Below are positions 5,299 to 7,318 of a stretch of DNA of 7,318 nucleotides, one piece after another (the stretch's first letter is position 1; every line of letters starts with the position of its first letter). The notes under the pieces are model-generated. The model was given only the letters and a program-made list of their open reading frames with translations. It searched no databases and was not told the DNA's origin. The stretch is taken from positions 1 to 7,318 of the forward strand of contig URVA01000068.1 of assembly GCA_900551155.1 (NCBI GenBank), in the 5' to 3' direction. The position numbers were made by a program, and so were the translations under genes. The DNA comes from an uncultured Eggerthella sp. (GTDB taxonomy: Bacteria > Actinomycetota > Coriobacteriia > Coriobacteriales > Eggerthellaceae).

Positions 5299-7318
5299 AT
5301 GAGCAATGTTTTTGCACTGCTAAAACGTGATTTTAAGCGCCTATTTATGGCGCCTGCTGCGCTTGTTGTTGTGTTCGTGCTTATTGTCCTTCCTTCGCTG
5401 TATACCTGGTTTAATGTTGCGGGTTTTTGGGATCCTTACAGCAATACTGGCAACATGCGGGTATGCGTAGTAAATGAAGATCAAGGTTCGTATTCAGATA
5501 TGACTGGATCGCTCAATATGGGTGATCAGGTGGTAGAAGAGCTTTCGCATAATACTCAACTGGGTTGGGAATTTACCGATCGTGATACCGCTTTAGAAAA
5601 GGTTCGTTCGGGCGAGGCCTATGCTGCGTTTATTATTCCGAGCGACTTTTCTTCAAACACTTTAACGTTATTAACGGGTGATTTTCACCAACCAACTTTG
5701 CAGTACTACGTTAATGAAAAGTCGGGTGGTGTGTCCACTAAGGTTACCGATAGTGGGGCAACTTCCCTTGATCAAACAATCAACGATACGTTTGTTTCCG
5801 TGGTAAGCGAAACACTTGCGACTTCGTTTGATGAAAAGCTCAAAGACATTGAAGGCGATCTAGACCAAGCTCAAAGTGGCGTTGTTAAGCAGTTAGATCA
5901 AGTGAGTTCATCTCTTGATGGAGCACAGGAAAGCATAACCGCTCTGCAAGAGAGCGCTTCTGCAGCCTCGACAAAAGCCCAGGATGCAAAAGAGTTATTG
6001 CAACAAGCAAAAGATGCTACTTCTTCAGTACAAAACGAATTGGAAACCTCATCTGAATTGCTTACTTCCACTCAAAATGCACTAGGGTCTTTTATGGTGT
6101 CATTTATGTCTGTTTTGGATGAATCTTCTGTATTGGCATCTCAATCAATTACCCAGGCAAATGATTCTATGAGGGCAGTTTCAGGTGCAGTTTCTGGGGC
6201 TGAAGGAACCCTGACGAGTACCGTTGAGCAGGGAAAAGCACTTATTTCTTTAAACGAAACGCTTATTGAATCACTCAACTCTATTGCTCAATCACTTCCT
6301 GATGGTGAAGAAAAAGATGCTTTGAACCAAGCAATCGTAACCTTGCAAACCCAAAACGATTCGCTTTCAAGCGCTATTGACGGTGCTCAGACAAGTTATG
6401 AGAGCATCAATGCTGCTTCAGGTGATATTGCAACTGCTTCTGAAGGATTATCTGGCGCGTTGCAAACAACCCTTGATGCTGGTAGTGAATACCGAGAGGT
6501 GCTTTCAAATGAAACGTTTCCTGCGCTCAACAGCACTACTACATCACTTGCGAATACAACGAATGATTTAGCGCGTGCGCTTGATAAGCAAAATGGGTTA
6601 ATTGATAAAGGTATGGCAGAAATTGACCAACTCAGCAGTGCTTTGTCAGAATCCTCTTCAACGCTTTCGGATACCGCACAGCTTTTGGGAGGGTTTTCTT
6701 CGGATTTAGATACCTTATCGACCGATGTGGCGGCTCTGCAAAGCTCTGGTGTTTTAGAGCAGCTTTTTGGTGAAGATGGAATCGATCCAGCTAAAGTATC
6801 TGAATTTATGCTTTCACCCGCAAAAATAGAAACAGTATCTTTGTATTCTGTTAATTCGTACGGCGCAGCTATGGCACCACTATTTATGAATCTTACGCTT
6901 TGGATCGGTGTTTTTATGCTGCTTGTTATTCTGCGTCAAGAAGTTGATCGAGAAGGACTGCCTAACCTTACCGCACGTCAAAGCTATATAGGGAGACTTA
7001 TCTTCCTGGCAATTTTAGCTTCCCTTCAGGCGATTGTGTGCTGTAGCGGTAATCTTATTCTTGGAGTGCAGGTAGCAAGCGTTGCTCTGTTTTATATCAC
7101 TTCAATTTTGGCTTCTCTTACCTATCTATGCATTCAATATGCTTTATCGGTATTACTTCAGCATGTTGGTAAGGGGTTATGCATTATTCTCATTTTTGTG
7201 CAGATCCCTGGCGCAACAGGACTTTACCCTATCGAAATGACTCCTGATTTCTTCCAGGCGGTATATCCTTTATTCCCGTTTACCTACGGCATTAAAGGAT
7301 ATACCGCCTGGAAGAAAT
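5299..7318 (+). CDS. YhgE/Pip-family membrane protein, 3' end missing
   Basis: Surface-exposed membrane protein of the YhgE/Pip (phage infection protein) family. L. lactis Pip is needed for phage c2 entry, and the family is related to EsaA/YueB of type VII secretion loci; the normal cell role is unclear. The frame is open from ATG 5299 (AAGGAGG at 5284-5290, spacing 8) to the window end, 673 codons without stop. An N-terminal membrane segment (about 20-40) leads into the signature LPSLYTWFNVAGFWDPY (31-47) and VCVVNEDQGS (55-64). A long Ser/Thr/Ala/Gln-rich helical region with few prolines (about 160-500) should form the extracellular stalk. Membrane segments follow at about 524-546, 566-590, 593-618 and 623-640, then the conserved PIEMTPDFFQAVYPLFPFTY (644-663). 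Expected sequence after FTYGI, including the final membrane helix, is absent. The last 8 residues lie in one arm of an inverted repeat and may not be genuine. It is divergent from helD. Confidence 0.93.
   Translation, partial: MSNVFALLKRDFKRLFMAPAALVVVFVLIVLPSLYTWFNVAGFWDPYSNTGNMRVCVVNEDQGSYSDMTGSLNMGDQVVEELSHNTQLGWEFTDRDTALEKVRSGEAYAAFIIPSDFSSNTLTLLTGDFHQPTLQYYVNEKSGGVSTKVTDSGATSLDQTINDTFVSVVSETLATSFDEKLKDIEGDLDQAQSGVVKQLDQVSSSLDGAQESITALQESASAASTKAQDAKELLQQAKDATSSVQNELETSSELLTSTQNALGSFMVSFMSVLDESSVLASQSITQANDSMRAVSGAVSGAEGTLTSTVEQGKALISLNETLIESLNSIAQSLPDGEEKDALNQAIVTLQTQNDSLSSAIDGAQTSYESINAASGDIATASEGLSGALQTTLDAGSEYREVLSNETFPALNSTTTSLANTTNDLARALDKQNGLIDKGMAEIDQLSSALSESSSTLSDTAQLLGGFSSDLDTLSTDVAALQSSGVLEQLFGEDGIDPAKVSEFMLSPAKIETVSLYSVNSYGAAMAPLFMNLTLWIGVFMLLVILRQEVDREGLPNLTARQSYIGRLIFLAILASLQAIVCCSGNLILGVQVASVALFYITSILASLTYLCIQYALSVLLQHVGKGLCIILIFVQIPGATGLYPIEMTPDFFQAVYPLFPFTYGIKGYTAWKK
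7247..7318. repeat. Perfect 26-base inverted repeat at the window end
   Basis: Bases 7247-7272 are the exact reverse complement of 7293-7318, with a 20-base spacer (7273-7292). The right arm finishes on the last base of the window, so its full length is unknown. The left arm encodes well-conserved YhgE/Pip sequence (residues 650-659), whereas the right arm encodes KGYTAWKK, which does not look like the family. A fold-back chimera at a contig end fits best; a natural inverted duplication or hairpin is the alternative. Confidence 0.9.

Noticed and set aside
6377..6571. Short plus-strand frame inside the yhgE-like gene
   Set aside because: It is an out-of-frame shadow within the Ser/Thr/Gln-rich stalk coding region.

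Overview
The window is 7,318 bases of gene-dense bacterial DNA of moderate-to-low G+C (my impression is low to mid 40s percent; not computed). Its gene set (HelD-type RNA polymerase helicase, YhgE/Pip surface protein, single-module QueF, strong AAGGAG-type ribosome sites, TTG and GTG starts beside ATG) points to a Gram-positive bacterium. A low-G+C member of the Coriobacteriia (Atopobium/Olsenella relatives) or a Firmicute would both fit. This placement is inference, not a match I could run.

Layout. (1) 2-1290, plus strand: the end of a queosine-precursor operon. It holds the last 16 codons of queE, then queC and queF, packed with gaps of 3 and about 16-22 bases and closed by a probable terminator. 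QueE makes 7-carboxy-7-deazaguanine, QueC turns it into preQ0, and QueF reduces preQ0 to preQ1, the base inserted into tRNA on the way to queuosine. (2) 1289-1918, minus strand: a YigZ/IMPACT-family gene, convergent with queF; its stop codon lies in the terminator T-run. (3) 2007-2816, plus strand: a rhomboid intramembrane serine protease, divergent from yigZ across an 88-base gap. (4) 2854-2887: a long hairpin between the convergent rhomboid and helD genes, probably a terminator for both. (5) 2961-5117, minus strand: a complete HelD-like superfamily 1 helicase with a good sigma-A type promoter. (6) 5299 to the window end, plus strand: a YhgE/Pip-family membrane protein, divergent from helD across 181 bases, with no stop codon in the window.

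The only functional chain here is queE-queC-queF. The other four genes look like independent housekeeping or surface genes. No RNA genes, insertion sequences, CRISPR arrays or phage genes were seen. I do not see a new multi-gene system. The most unusual signal is a perfect 26-base inverted repeat with a 20-base loop that ends exactly at the last base of the window, inside the YhgE reading frame. It coincides with loss of the expected family sequence and is most easily read as a fold-back (chimeric) contig end, though a real inverted structure is not excluded.
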